Positions 18,225-27,154 of a DNA stretch of 43,594 nucleotides are shown piece after piece. The notes under the pieces were generated by a model. That model had not been told where the DNA came from. It was given only the letters and a program-made list of their open reading frames with translations, and ran no database searches. The stretch covers positions 1-43,594 of the forward strand of contig JAVBLA010000046.1 of the NCBI GenBank assembly GCA_031553775.1, given 5' to 3'. This DNA is from JAISFI01 sp031553775 (GTDB taxonomy: Bacteria > Bacteroidota > Bacteroidia > Bacteroidales > Azobacteroidaceae). The position numbers and the translations under genes are program-made. Position 1 is the first letter of the stretch; each line of letters begins with the position of its first letter.

Positions 18225-18245
18225 GGGCAATCGTAAAGATTGCCC
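18225..18245. repeat. Small palindrome of the GTAGGGGCAATC type
   Basis: GGGCAATC (18225-18232) and GATTGCCC (18238-18245) are perfect inverted arms around GTAAA. On the minus strand it reads TGTAGGGGCAATC, TTTAC, GATTGCCC. This resembles a short dispersed palindrome found in many bacterial genomes next to gene ends. It is placed between the nifJ stop and its terminator. Confidence 0.6.
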
Positions 18246-18259
18246 CTACATCATTAGAT

Positions 18260-21200
18260 TTATTCAGCCGTTTGTTCCGGATTTTCAAAACTGATAGCTG
18301 CCATTCTCTTGTAACCATTATAACGCCATTGGGCATTTTCCTGAGTTACCTGGAAGAGTTCTTTGGCTTCTTCCGGATATTGTTTCATCAAAGAAGAGAA
18401 GCGTACTTCGTTTTTCAGGAAATCCTGGAATTTAGTCCAGTCCGGTTCTTTGGAATCTAATAAGAAAGGATTTTTTCCTTCAGCTTCCAAACGCGGGTCG
18501 AAGCGCCACAAGTGCCAGTATCCGCACTCTACGGCTGCTTTTGATTCGGACTGCGATTTACCCATACCGCTTCTCAAACCGTGGTTGATACAGGGTGAGT
18601 AAGCGATAACGATAGACGGACCGTCGTATGCTTCTGCTTCACGGATAGCTTTCAGGGTTTGTGCCTGGTTGGCTCCCATAGCGATCTGTGCCACATATAC
18701 ATAACCGTAAGTGGTAGCGATCATACCAAGGTCTTTTTTACGGATGCGTTTTCCTGCTGCGGCAAATTTGGCAACAGCGCCTACCGGGGTAGATTTGGAA
18801 GATTGTCCTCCGGTGTTGGAATATACTTCAGTATCCACTACTAAAATATTTACATTCTGACCGGATGCGATTACATGGTCTAATCCGCCGAAACCGATAT
18901 CATATGCCCAACCGTCGCCACCGATAATCCATTGCGAACGTTTCACAAAGAATTGTTTCAAAGCAAACAGTTGTTTGCAGGTATCGCAATCGCAGGCGGA
19001 GATCAACGGAAGCAGTTTGTCTGCTACTTCGCGGGTTACGGTATAACTTCCGCGGTTGTCGATCCATTGTTGGAACAAGGCTTTCATCTCGTCGGAGCAA
19101 CAGGAGCAGGAGAGGCCTTCTTTCATCAGGCGTTCCACCCGGTCGCGCATTACTTCCGAACCGATATTCATACCCAGACCATATTCCGCATTGTCTTCGA
19201 ACAGGGAGTTTGCCCAGGCCGGACCGCGACCCATATCGTTCGTAGTGTACGGAGTAGAAGGAGCCGAACCGGAATAGATGGACGTACAACCTGTTGCATT
19301 GGCAATCATTTGGTGGTCACCGAACAACTGGGAGATCAATTTAACGTAGGGAGTTTCACCACAACCTGCACAAGCTCCGGAGAACTCGAACAACGGAGTC
19401 GCAAACTGAGAGTTTTTCACATTCAGGGAAGTGTCTACCAAATGTTGTTTGGAAGTAACTTCTTTCGAACAGAAATTCCAGTTTTTCTGGTTGTCGTATT
19501 GTGTTTCGATCGGCATCATCTGTAATGCTTTACCGTTTTTGTTGCCCGGACAAACATCGGGACAGTTGCCGCAACCCATACAGTCGAGTACGTCTACCTG
19601 GATACGGAACTGGGTTCCTTCGAATTGTTTTCCCTGGGTTTTCAGCGTTACCAGTCCTGCCGGAGCCTTGGCCTGTTCTTCTTCGTTCAGTACGAACGGT
19701 CGGATAGCAGCGTGGGGGCAGACATAAGCACATTGGTTACACTGGATACAGTTGTCCGGGATCCATACGGGAACGTGACTGGCTACTCCGCGTTTTTCGT
19801 AAGCAGCAGTACCCTGGTCCCAGGTTCCGTCTTCACGGCCTGTGAAAGCCGATACAGGAAGATCATCACCTTTCTGTGCATTAACCGGACGAACTACCTT
19901 GGCAATGAACTGAGGTACGGAAGTGTCTGCTTTTTCAGCTTCAACACCGATGTTTGCCCATTCGGCTGGAACTTCGATTTTGACTACTTCACCACCACGA
20001 TCAACCGCAGCATAGTTCATATTTACAATATCTTCACCCTTCTTACCATACGATTTCACGATGAATTTTTTCATTTGCTCCACCGCCAGTTCGTAAGGAA
20101 TAACGCCGGTAATCTTGAAGAATGCCGATTGAAGGATTGTATTGGTCCTGTTGCCTAAACCGATTTCTTCTGCAATACCGGTAGCATTGATCGTATAGAA
20201 ATTAATCTGGTTGGCAGCTAAGTATTTTTTGACATTATCGGGCAGGTTCTTTTTTACTTCTTCTGCATTCCAGATGGTGTTCAACAGGAATGTACCGCCT
20301 TTTTTCAAACCTTTGGTTACATCGTACAAACGCAGATAAGCTTGTACGTGGCAGGCTACGAAGTCGGGCGTGTTTACCAGATAGGTAGAACGGATCGGAT
20401 TGTCTCCGAAACGCAGGTGAGAACAGGTAAAACCACCCGATTTTTTGGAATCGTATGCAAAATAAGCCTGACTGTATTTGTCAGTGTTATCCCCGATGAT
20501 TTTGATAGAGTTTTTGTTGGCACCTACGGTACCGTCTGCTCCTAATCCGTAAAATTTGGCTTCGTACGGTCCGCCTTCGAAAGAAAGCTCTTCTTTCTGT
20601 GGAAGAGAAGTAAAGGTTACATCGTCTACAATACCGATGGTAAATCCGTTTTTCGGTTCGGGCAACGCCAGATTTTCGTATACAGAAAGAATTTGGGCAG
20701 GAGTGGTGTCCTTAGATGACAAGCCATAACGTCCGCCAACAATTACAGGTTCTTCTTTCGATCCGTAGAAGCAGTCTTTTACATCCAGGTAAAGCGGTTC
20801 TCCGTTAGCACCGGGTTCTTTAGTACGGTCTAATACGGCGATTCTTTTAGCTGTTTTAGGAACAGCAGCCAGGAAATGTTTGGCAGAGAACGGACGATAG
20901 AGGTGTACGGCAACCAAGCCAACCTTTTCTCCTTTTCCGTTCAGGTAATCGATTGTTTCTTTGATAGCTTCCGTAGCAGAACCCATGGCGATAATCACAC
21001 GGTCGGCATCGGGAGCTCCATAATAATCGAACAATCCGTATTTACGTCCGGTCAATGCGCTTAACTGGTTCACATAGTCTTCTACGATACCTACTACCTG
21101 ATTGTAGTAAACATTTGAAGCTTCACGCGCCTGGAAGTAAATATCCGGGTTTTGTGCAGTACCACGGGCAACCGGATGTTCGGGATTCAAAGCACGTTCG

Positions 21201-21817
21201 CGGAATTCTGCCAACGCTTTCTGATCGATCATCGGAGCCAGATCTTCATTTTCGATCATTTCGATCTTCTGGATTTCATGGGAAGTCCGGAATCCATCGA
21301 AGAAATGAACAAAAGGAACCCGGGATTTGATAGCCGATAAATGGGATACAGCAGCCAGGTCCATCACTTCCTGTACCGAACCGGTGGCAAACATGGCACA
21401 ACCGGTCTGACGTACGGCCATTACATCCTGGTGGTCACCAAAGATCGACAGGGCATGCGAAGCCAATGCACGGGCAGATACGTGGTAAACGCCCGGGAGT
21501 AATTCTCCGGCTACTTTATACATATTGGGAATCATCAGCAACAGGCCCTGGGAAGCAGTGAATGTTGTAGATAAAGTACCGGCTTGCAGGGAGCCGTGCA
21601 TGGCACCGGCAGCTCCGGCTTCCGATTGCATTTCGTCTACGCGGACTTTTTCGCCGAAGATATTTTTTCTTCCGGCAGCAGCCCATTCGTCGACATACTC
21701 CGCCATTGTAGACGAAGGTGTGATCGGATAGATAGAGGCCGTTTCGCTGAACATATAAGCGATGTGAGCAGCAGCCTGGTTTCCGTCACAGGTCAAGAAC
21801 TTTTTTGTTTTAGCCAT
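18260..21817 (-). CDS. nifJ: Pyruvate:ferredoxin (flavodoxin) oxidoreductase
   Basis: A complete 1185-residue fused PFOR, the usual length. It splits pyruvate with CoA into acetyl-CoA, CO2 and two reduced ferredoxins, in the cytosol. In order: the N-terminal domain with YPITPSSTMAEYVDEW (about 31-46), the CoA-binding and gamma regions, two 4Fe-4S clusters (CIQCNQCAYVCP about 692; CMGCGNCPDVCPG about 745), the proximal-cluster cysteines (CAGCGETPYVKL about 815), and the thiamin diphosphate site (GGDGWAYDIGFGGLDH about 964, DTEVYSNTGGQ about 993). All cofactor residues I know are present. The start ATG at 21817 gives the family N-terminus MAKTKKFLTCDGNQAA. Its ferredoxin would feed the Rnf complex encoded at 36045-41140. 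An ATPase gene lies 34 bp upstream on the same strand. Confidence 0.97.
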   Translation of the reverse strand: MAKTKKFLTCDGNQAAAHIAYMFSETASIYPITPSSTMAEYVDEWAAAGRKNIFGEKVRVDEMQSEAGAAGAMHGSLQAGTLSTTFTASQGLLLMIPNMYKVAGELLPGVYHVSARALASHALSIFGDHQDVMAVRQTGCAMFATGSVQEVMDLAAVSHLSAIKSRVPFVHFFDGFRTSHEIQKIEMIENEDLAPMIDQKALAEFRERALNPEHPVARGTAQNPDIYFQAREASNVYYNQVVGIVEDYVNQLSALTGRKYGLFDYYGAPDADRVIIAMGSATEAIKETIDYLNGKGEKVGLVAVHLYRPFSAKHFLAAVPKTAKRIAVLDRTKEPGANGEPLYLDVKDCFYGSKEEPVIVGGRYGLSSKDTTPAQILSVYENLALPEPKNGFTIGIVDDVTFTSLPQKEELSFEGGPYEAKFYGLGADGTVGANKNSIKIIGDNTDKYSQAYFAYDSKKSGGFTCSHLRFGDNPIRSTYLVNTPDFVACHVQAYLRLYDVTKGLKKGGTFLLNTIWNAEEVKKNLPDNVKKYLAANQINFYTINATGIAEEIGLGNRTNTILQSAFFKITGVIPYELAVEQMKKFIVKSYGKKGEDIVNMNYAAVDRGGEVVKIEVPAEWANIGVEAEKADTSVPQFIAKVVRPVNAQKGDDLPVSAFTGREDGTWDQGTAAYEKRGVASHVPVWIPDNCIQCNQCAYVCPHAAIRPFVLNEEEQAKAPAGLVTLKTQGKQFEGTQFRIQVDVLDCMGCGNCPDVCPGNKNGKALQMMPIETQYDNQKNWNFCSKEVTSKQHLVDTSLNVKNSQFATPLFEFSGACAGCGETPYVKLISQLFGDHQMIANATGCTSIYSGSAPSTPYTTNDMGRGPAWANSLFEDNAEYGLGMNIGSEVMRDRVERLMKEGLSCSCCSDEMKALFQQWIDNRGSYTVTREVADKLLPLISACDCDTCKQLFALKQFFVKRSQWIIGGDGWAYDIGFGGLDHVIASGQNVNILVVDTEVYSNTGGQSSKSTPVGAVAKFAAAGKRIRKKDLGMIATTYGYVYVAQIAMGANQAQTLKAIREAEAYDGPSIVIAYSPCINHGLRSGMGKSQSESKAAVECGYWHLWRFDPRLEAEGKNPFLLDSKEPDWTKFQDFLKNEVRFSSLMKQYPEEAKELFQVTQENAQWRYNGYKRMAAISFENPEQTAE

Positions 21818-21851
21818 AATTCTCTATAAATAATTGATTAAATAAAAGTTT

Positions 21852-23033
21852 TTAATATAAAAATCCGAACAGCCATAGCGGGATCCTGTTTTTTTCTCCT
21901 GTTTCGATTCCGTCTACGGCATAATACATTCCGGGAATATCCTTTATTTTGGAAATATTTTCTTCTACTTTGAAATTATACAGGTTTTCTACCAAAAACT
22001 GTGCCCCTTTTTGTCCGGTGTTGACTTTGTAATCTTTATGTACCTGGCTGCAGAAAAAAGTTTCTATCAGCGGTTGCCTGTCAATATTCATCAGGCAGAT
22101 AGGGAAGATCAGATTGGGGTTCTGCATATATACCATAGACGGTTTTTTCGGAAAATCCTCGTCATCAGGGTAGAGCATGTTAATCAACCGGGCATCTTTC
22201 AGGTATTTCATATAATTCATAACCGTGGCCCGGGAAGTTTCTATATCGTTCGATAATTGGCTGATATTAGGGGTATGCGGACCCGCACTTGCCAGCAGGT
22301 AAAGCAATTTCCTTAATTTCGGCAGGTAACTTTGCTCGATCTGCTTGATGGAAAGCACATCTACTTCCAACATCATATTAATGGTTTTCAGCAGGTTTTC
22401 CGAGAAATTTCTCTTCTCCAGGAAAAACGGATAATAACCATGATGGATATAATCCTGCAGATATGCCAGCGGTTTGATGGAAGAGCAGATTTTTTTAGCG
22501 ATAGCCTGATGGTTTTTGATAATTTCTTCCAGCGTATAGGAAGGAAGATCTTTTTCAGTGGTAAGATTGATAAATTCTCTGAAAGAAAACCCCCGCAGAT
22601 TGTATGAAACCGCTTTGCCGGATAAATCCGGATTCTCTTCTTTCAATCGCATAACGGAAGAACCGCTAAAAATAATCTTCAGGTCGGGATAGTTATCATA
22701 GCAATATTTCAACTCCTTAGACCATTCCGGGTATTTAAATACCTGATCGATCAGCAACACTTTTCCTCCTTTCATCCGGAACTCGTTGGCAAAATCCATG
22801 AGTTTTTTTTCCGTGAAATAAAAATGGTTGAGATTGATATATAAACATTCCTTGTTTTCCGGCCCGAAGTTTTCTTTGGCGTATTCCAGCAGGAATGTGG
22901 TTTTGCCTACACCGCGGGATCCTTTAATGCCTATCAACCGGTCGTTCCAGTTAATCTCATTCATTAATTCCCTTTGAATAGGATAATTAACATGTTCAAC
23001 CAAGTGTTGATGAGTTCTGAAAAATGCTTCCAC
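21852..23033 (-). CDS. AAA-14/DUF4143-type ATP-binding protein
   Basis: A P-loop protein of about 393 residues. I choose the GTG at 23033 (MEAFFRTHQHLVEHV) as start: a TTG at 23084 lies upstream of the predicted transcription start and would encode a poor leader. The P-loop is GIKGSRGVGKTTFLLEYA, Walker B is KVLLIDQVFKYPEW (an Asp-Gln in place of Asp-Glu), and the sensor is LKIIFSGSSVM. The C-terminal half has the DUF4143-like pattern (LSNDIETSRATVMNYMKYLKDARLINML, and FLVENLYNF near the end). The family has no firm function; its Walker-B substitution could reduce ATP hydrolysis. It is 34 bp upstream of nifJ on the same strand, so read-through is possible. Confidence 0.85.
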   Translation of the reverse strand: MEAFFRTHQHLVEHVNYPIQRELMNEINWNDRLIGIKGSRGVGKTTFLLEYAKENFGPENKECLYINLNHFYFTEKKLMDFANEFRMKGGKVLLIDQVFKYPEWSKELKYCYDNYPDLKIIFSGSSVMRLKEENPDLSGKAVSYNLRGFSFREFINLTTEKDLPSYTLEEIIKNHQAIAKKICSSIKPLAYLQDYIHHGYYPFFLEKRNFSENLLKTINMMLEVDVLSIKQIEQSYLPKLRKLLYLLASAGPHTPNISQLSNDIETSRATVMNYMKYLKDARLINMLYPDDEDFPKKPSMVYMQNPNLIFPICLMNIDRQPLIETFFCSQVHKDYKVNTGQKGAQFLVENLYNFKVEENISKIKDIPGMYYAVDGIETGEKNRIPLWLFGFLY

Positions 23034-23054
23034 TCGTATTTGAAATTTAGCCTG

Positions 23055-23085
23055 CAAATATACAATAATTATTCTAAATTGCAAA
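23055..23085 (-). promoter_or_regulatory. Near-perfect Bacteroidota promoter of the AAA-14/DUF4143 gene
   Basis: On the minus strand TTTG (23085-23082), a 19-bp spacer, then TATATTTG (23062-23055). Both boxes and spacing match the primary sigma consensus. The GTG start at 23033 lies 22 bp downstream, and the TTG at 23084 would fall inside the -33 box, which settles the start choice. Confidence 0.8.
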
Positions 23086-23178
23086 CTGGAGATAGCAAAA
23101 ATAATCTATTTTTGTGATTTAAGGATTTCAAGAATGAATATTTTACCGGTAACTGCTTGTGAATTTTTAAACAGTTGG

Positions 23179-24189
23179 TTATTCTTTTTCCAAAAACTCA
23201 AACCTGTATATTTTCAGTAAAATCAGAAACCCGGATATTAAAAGAGGACCGAAAATAATACCCCAGAAACCGAACAGGTTTAATCCCAGGATCACACCGA
23301 ATACAGTGATCAGGGGATGTACCTGTGCGTATTTTCCCAGGAAGAAAATGCGAATAACGTTGTCTACATTCGTGATGATCAATAAACCGTATGCCATTAA
23401 GCCTACACCCATCCAGACATCGTTGCTGAGCATGACAAAAACACTTAATGGGAACCAGATAATGGAAGTACCCAATATCGGTACAATGCCGAACAGGCCT
23501 GTCAATGCACCCCAGATAACGGGATTTTTGATTCCGAAAAGCCAAAAACCCAAAGTAGCAAAAATGGCTTGTGCCAGAATGATCAATGGAATACCGATGG
23601 CATTGCTGATGACGATATTGCTGGTTTCATTTTTTAATAACTGAGCGCTTTTGGCAGAAAACGGGAGCATTTCTTCCAGGCTCTGTTCCATTTTCCTTCC
23701 ACCTTTCAGCAGGAAGAAGAGCAGGAAGATCATCATGACCAGATTGGAAAAAACACTGTTTGTCAGACTGAAGATATTGGGTAATAGCGTTGAAAAGCCT
23801 TGTACAATCTTATCGGCCACATCTTTAGAGAAAATGTTGTAGCCGGTTTTTTCCAGTAGCATGTCGTGCAGGCGGTTGGCTGTATCCATGATTATCTGGG
23901 GACTGAAATCTTTCAGTTGCATAAAACTCGTACCGAAGATCAGGGCGCCGACAGAAAGCATGATCACTACAGTCATTGTCAGCAAGGATAAATTAGCCAG
24001 TAAAGGTGGCCATTTTTTTTTTGTGATTAATTTGAAATACAGGTTTCTCAACAGCAAATACAAAGTAAATGCTCCTAAGACAGAACTGAAGAAAAAGCTC
24101 AGTTCTTTCATGAATAATATGGCGAGCGCAAGTAATAAACACACGAATCCTACCTGTCTGATGCTTTCGTTCAGTTGTTTTCCGTCCAT
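23179..24189 (-). CDS. AI-2E family transporter (PerM/YdiK-like permease)
   Basis: A 336-residue polytopic membrane protein of the AI-2E family (PF01594). It has about seven or eight hydrophobic helices, among them FVCLLLALAILFMKELSFFF and ANLSLLTMTVVIMLSVGALI, a longer loop around residues 85-140, and the typical C-terminal block with ALTGLFGIVPILGTSIIW and ITVFGVILGLNLFGFWGIIFGP. Members export or exchange small molecules; some are Na+/H+ antiporters, and the true substrate here is not known. The gene starts 5 bp after the meaB stop, so the two are surely co-transcribed. Confidence 0.9.
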   Translation of the reverse strand: MDGKQLNESIRQVGFVCLLLALAILFMKELSFFFSSVLGAFTLYLLLRNLYFKLITKKKWPPLLANLSLLTMTVVIMLSVGALIFGTSFMQLKDFSPQIIMDTANRLHDMLLEKTGYNIFSKDVADKIVQGFSTLLPNIFSLTNSVFSNLVMMIFLLFFLLKGGRKMEQSLEEMLPFSAKSAQLLKNETSNIVISNAIGIPLIILAQAIFATLGFWLFGIKNPVIWGALTGLFGIVPILGTSIIWFPLSVFVMLSNDVWMGVGLMAYGLLIITNVDNVIRIFFLGKYAQVHPLITVFGVILGLNLFGFWGIIFGPLLISGFLILLKIYRFEFLEKE

Positions 24190-24194
24190 AAAAA

Positions 24195-25292
24195 TTATGT
24201 ATGATTGAAGTAAATGTCGAGTACTTGTTTGGCAGCAGCAAAAGAACTGATTTTCTGATCCAGGATCTCCTTTTCTTTGTTTTTCAGTGCTTCCTCAATC
24301 AAAGGATTCTGATAAAAATCGGCTTTGAGTCTTTCGTTGATCGTTTCATACATCCAGTATTTGGATTGTTCGTTCCTTCTAAACTGGAAATATCCGCTAT
24401 CCTTCACATATGCCATATATTCGTATACCATATCCCAAATGGCTTTGATACCGGTGTTGTAAAAACCGGAATATGTCAGTACCTTGGGGGGCCATCCGGA
24501 TTCTGTGGGAGGGAAGAGGTGCAAGGCATTCCGGAACTGCGCGGCAGCCAGGTCGGTCGCTTTAATATTATCGCCATCGGCTTTATTGATAATAATACCG
24601 TCGGCCATTTCCATGATTCCTCGCTTGATTCCTTGTAATTCATCTCCGGTGCCTGCTAATTGTATCAGCAGGAAGAAATCTACCATCGAGTGCACGGCAG
24701 TCTCCGACTGTCCCACGCCTACGGTTTCCACAAAAATAGTATCGAATCCTGCGGCTTCACACAGGATAATGGATTCCCTCGTTTTGCGGGCTACTCCACC
24801 TAATGAACCGGAAGATGCCGAGGGGCGGATAAATGCATCTTTCTCACGGGAAAGTAATTCCATCCGGGTTTTGTCGCCCAGGATACTTCCTTTGGAGCGT
24901 TCGCTGCTCGGATCTACTGCCAGTACCGCCAGCTTTTTACCCCTGTCTTTGATCAGGTGCATACCGAAAGAATCGATGGAAGTACTTTTTCCAGCTCCGG
25001 GAACTCCCGTAATGCCTATCCGTTCCGATTGACCGGCGTAGGGCAGGCATTTTTCGATGACTTCCTGGGCAATCTGCTGATGTTCGTATTTAGAGCTTTC
25101 AACCAGGGTAACTGCCTGGCTCAGGATCGTAATATTCCCTTTGACAATACCATCTACATATTCGGCCGGAGTATACAGTTTCCTTTGTATCTGTTTCTTT
25201 TTCTTCAGATACGGATTGACAGACGGCGGCTGACTGATACCTTTGTTAACGGTAAGCCCTTTATAGGCCGGATCGTTTTCGGGATGATACAT
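24195..25292 (-). CDS. meaB: Methylmalonyl-CoA mutase-associated GTPase MeaB
   Basis: A 365-residue G3E-type GTPase. The P-loop is GVPGAGKS (96-103). Switch regions and further motifs follow: VDPSSERSKGSILGDKTRM, FVETVGVGQSE, and INKADGDN for guanine recognition. MeaB (ArgK) protects and reloads the B12 cofactor of methylmalonyl-CoA mutase, which works in the succinate-propionate pathway. The mutase subunits are not in this window. The gene is followed at once by the AI-2E permease. A strong terminator (25304-25338) lies just before its start, so its promoter must overlap or lie close to that hairpin. Confidence 0.95.
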   Translation of the reverse strand: MYHPENDPAYKGLTVNKGISQPPSVNPYLKKKKQIQRKLYTPAEYVDGIVKGNITILSQAVTLVESSKYEHQQIAQEVIEKCLPYAGQSERIGITGVPGAGKSTSIDSFGMHLIKDRGKKLAVLAVDPSSERSKGSILGDKTRMELLSREKDAFIRPSASSGSLGGVARKTRESIILCEAAGFDTIFVETVGVGQSETAVHSMVDFFLLIQLAGTGDELQGIKRGIMEMADGIIINKADGDNIKATDLAAAQFRNALHLFPPTESGWPPKVLTYSGFYNTGIKAIWDMVYEYMAYVKDSGYFQFRRNEQSKYWMYETINERLKADFYQNPLIEEALKNKEKEILDQKISSFAAAKQVLDIYFNHT

Positions 25293-25303
25293 GGTAGTTT
25301 TGT

Positions 25304-25338
25304 AAAAAAAACGTTACGAACGTATAACGCCCGTAACG
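25304..25338 (-). terminator. Intrinsic terminator of the DUF1573 gene
   Basis: On the minus strand an 11-bp stem CGTTACGGGCG/CGTTCGTAACG (two G-T pairs), a 5-base loop and eight T residues. It lies 30 bp after the DUF1573 stop and 12 bp before the meaB start. Confidence 0.88.
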
Positions 25339-25367
25339 CTTGGTTTGTTACATCGTTTTTGATATTT

Positions 25368-26444
25368 TTATTTGGCAGGAACACTGGCAATCGCACGGAT
25401 GCCTTTCAATCCTGCTTTGGGATCATTGCTTGCTATATTGATGTATGCAGAAGAACCTTTGGTAAGGTTGGAACTGACGGTAACCTTGAAAACTTCCGAT
25501 TTACCCGGTTTGATCTCTTTTTTATGAGAAGCAACTGTAAATACTTCCGGAAGTGTAGACTGGATATTATAAATAACCAGGTTGCTTTTACCGCTGTTGG
25601 TAATGGTCAGATTCATCGATTTTGTTTTGGCGATATCATTGAAATTCAGCGAGGAGGGTTCTATTACCATTACCGGGGCATTGGTTTTTTCTGTTTCCGT
25701 CATTTTGCTGAAATCCTGTACCAATGTAGAGTTGATTGTAACATAGTTATTGATGTTCTGTTTGCTATTGACCAGAATATTCATTTTATCGGTGAATGTT
25801 CCGTATTTTTTTGCTTCAGGTCCATTGTAACTGATAGTGATAATACCCATTTTTCCGGCTTCCAGGGAAGACGGGTTAGCAACTGCCGTAATATATTTGG
25901 GAAGATTTCCGAATCCTAATTGAAGGGTTGTTTTTCCCTGATTATATACTTCGATAACCTCCGAACGGGTTTCCGTATCCCTCAGGTTATTGAAATTAGC
26001 GGAAGAACGTTTCAGCCTCAGATCACCCATCGAAACAGGATAAGCCGATTCGGGATCCTGGGGTTTCGGTATTACATCTCCTTTAATGGTAAGAACATAT
26101 GCATTGTCTTTGGCATTGGTGTATACGGAAACTGTTTTGGAAAACGGCCCCGGACGACCTTTCGCACCATAAGTGGCTTTTACAAAGCCGGTAGCCCCCG
26201 GAGCAATGGGCGCTTTGGTCCAATCGGGAGTGGTACATCCGCAGGATGCGTTCACCCGGCTGATCACCAACGGAGCGTCTCCTGTATTTTTAATGATGAA
26301 TTCACAGCTGATATTTCCTTCTTCTTCCGAAACTTTTCCGAAATCATGCACCGTTTTATCAAAGGTCGCTTCGGATTTTCCCTGTGCAAACATGACAGAA
26401 ATACTCATAATTGCACATAACATAAAGGATACAATTCGTTTCAT
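25368..26444 (-). CDS. Exported DUF1573 domain protein with Ig-like (ASH-type) modules
   Basis: I start it at MKRIVSFMLCAIMSIS (26444; 358 residues), because this directly begins the signal peptide (ending VMFAQG). Residues about 25-115 form the DUF1573 domain with FDKTVHDFGKVSEEEGN and the VNASCGCTTPDW signature. Two or three further modules of similar strand pattern follow (SSANFNNLRDTETRSEVIEVYN; SSLNFNDIAKTKSMNLTITNSG), so the protein is a tandem of Hydin/ASH-like beta domains. It is periplasmic or surface-exposed with no assigned function. It is divergent from lemA with only 129 bp between them. It ends in a strong terminator. Confidence 0.88.
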   Translation of the reverse strand: MKRIVSFMLCAIMSISVMFAQGKSEATFDKTVHDFGKVSEEEGNISCEFIIKNTGDAPLVISRVNASCGCTTPDWTKAPIAPGATGFVKATYGAKGRPGPFSKTVSVYTNAKDNAYVLTIKGDVIPKPQDPESAYPVSMGDLRLKRSSANFNNLRDTETRSEVIEVYNQGKTTLQLGFGNLPKYITAVANPSSLEAGKMGIITISYNGPEAKKYGTFTDKMNILVNSKQNINNYVTINSTLVQDFSKMTETEKTNAPVMVIEPSSLNFNDIAKTKSMNLTITNSGKSNLVIYNIQSTLPEVFTVASHKKEIKPGKSEVFKVTVSSNLTKGSSAYINIASNDPKAGLKGIRAIASVPAK

Positions 26445-26483
26445 ATTACGCAGTTTAAAATGTTTGTTTTTAATTAAACGGTG

Positions 26484-26491
26484 CAAAGTTA
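26484..26491 (-). promoter_or_regulatory. Putative -7 promoter element of the DUF1573 gene
   Basis: Minus strand TAACTTTG, an exact TAnnTTTG, 39 bp upstream of the ATG at 26444. The -33 region has no clear TTTG. Confidence 0.55.
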
Positions 26492-26534
26492 CTAAAAAGA
26501 GTGTAAAATCACTGCTAAAGAGATGAAAATTATC

Positions 26535-26542
26535 TAAATTTG
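26535..26542 (+). promoter_or_regulatory. Putative -7 promoter element of lemA-htpX
   Basis: TAAATTTG matches TAnnTTTG, 31 bp upstream of the lemA ATG. It is back-to-back with the DUF1573 promoter, with 43 bp between the two boxes. Confidence 0.55.
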
Positions 26543-26573
26543 CAGCGTTTTATTCATTTAACAACAAAATATT

Positions 26574-27146
26574 ATGACAACAACAACCTGGATTATTATT
26601 GGAGTAGCCGTTTTTCTGGTACTCTATTTCATTAGCTTGTACAATCGCCTGGTAAGTTACCGGAATACGCGTGAAAATGCGTTTGCCGATATCGATGTGC
26701 AGTTAAAGCAACGCCATGACCTTATTCCTCAGTTAGTAGACACGGTAAAAGGTTATATGAAGCACGAGAACGAAACACTGGTAGAACTGACTAAAGCCCG
26801 CACGGCTGCACTTTCCGCCCAGACAATCGATCAGAAAATAGACGCTGAAAATCGCCTTTCCACCGCTTTGAACGGATTGAAAGTAACCGTGGAAGCATAT
26901 CCGGATCTGAAAGCCAGCAATAACTTCATGCACCTGCAGGAAGAAATCGGTGATGTGGAAAATAAACTGGCGGCTTCCCGCCGGTATTTCAACTCGGCTA
27001 CCAAAGAATATAACAATGCCGTGGAAACGTTTCCTGCCAATCTGGTATCGGGTATGTTCGGTTTCCGCAGGGAAAAAATGTTCGACCTGGGCGATGCGCA
27101 AAGAGCACAGTTGGAGCAGGCACCTAAGATCGGATTTAATAATTAA
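26574..27146 (+). CDS. lemA: LemA family protein
   Basis: A 190-residue protein with one N-terminal transmembrane helix (WIIIGVAVFLVLYFISLY, about 6-23) and a long helical body. The family signature VDVQLKQRHDLIPQLVDTVKG-type region is seen here as IDVQLKQRHDLIPQLVDTVKGYMKHE at about 40-65, and AYPDLKASNNFMHLQEEI further on. LemA proteins are membrane-anchored four-helix proteins of unknown biochemical role. They are often paired with an HtpX-type protease, as here: htpX begins 9 bp downstream. The two are co-transcribed and may act together in membrane protein quality control. Confidence 0.93.
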   Translation: MTTTTWIIIGVAVFLVLYFISLYNRLVSYRNTRENAFADIDVQLKQRHDLIPQLVDTVKGYMKHENETLVELTKARTAALSAQTIDQKIDAENRLSTALNGLKVTVEAYPDLKASNNFMHLQEEIGDVENKLAASRRYFNSATKEYNNAVETFPANLVSGMFGFRREKMFDLGDAQRAQLEQAPKIGFNN

Positions 27147-27154
27147 TAGAATCT

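Noticed and set aside
18225..18245. Second nifJ terminator
   Set aside because: There is no T run after the arms in either direction; the real terminator lies just beyond it.
23034..23084. TTG start at 23084 for the AAA-14 ATPase
   Set aside because: It falls within the promoter's -33 box, so it cannot be part of the transcript from that promoter.
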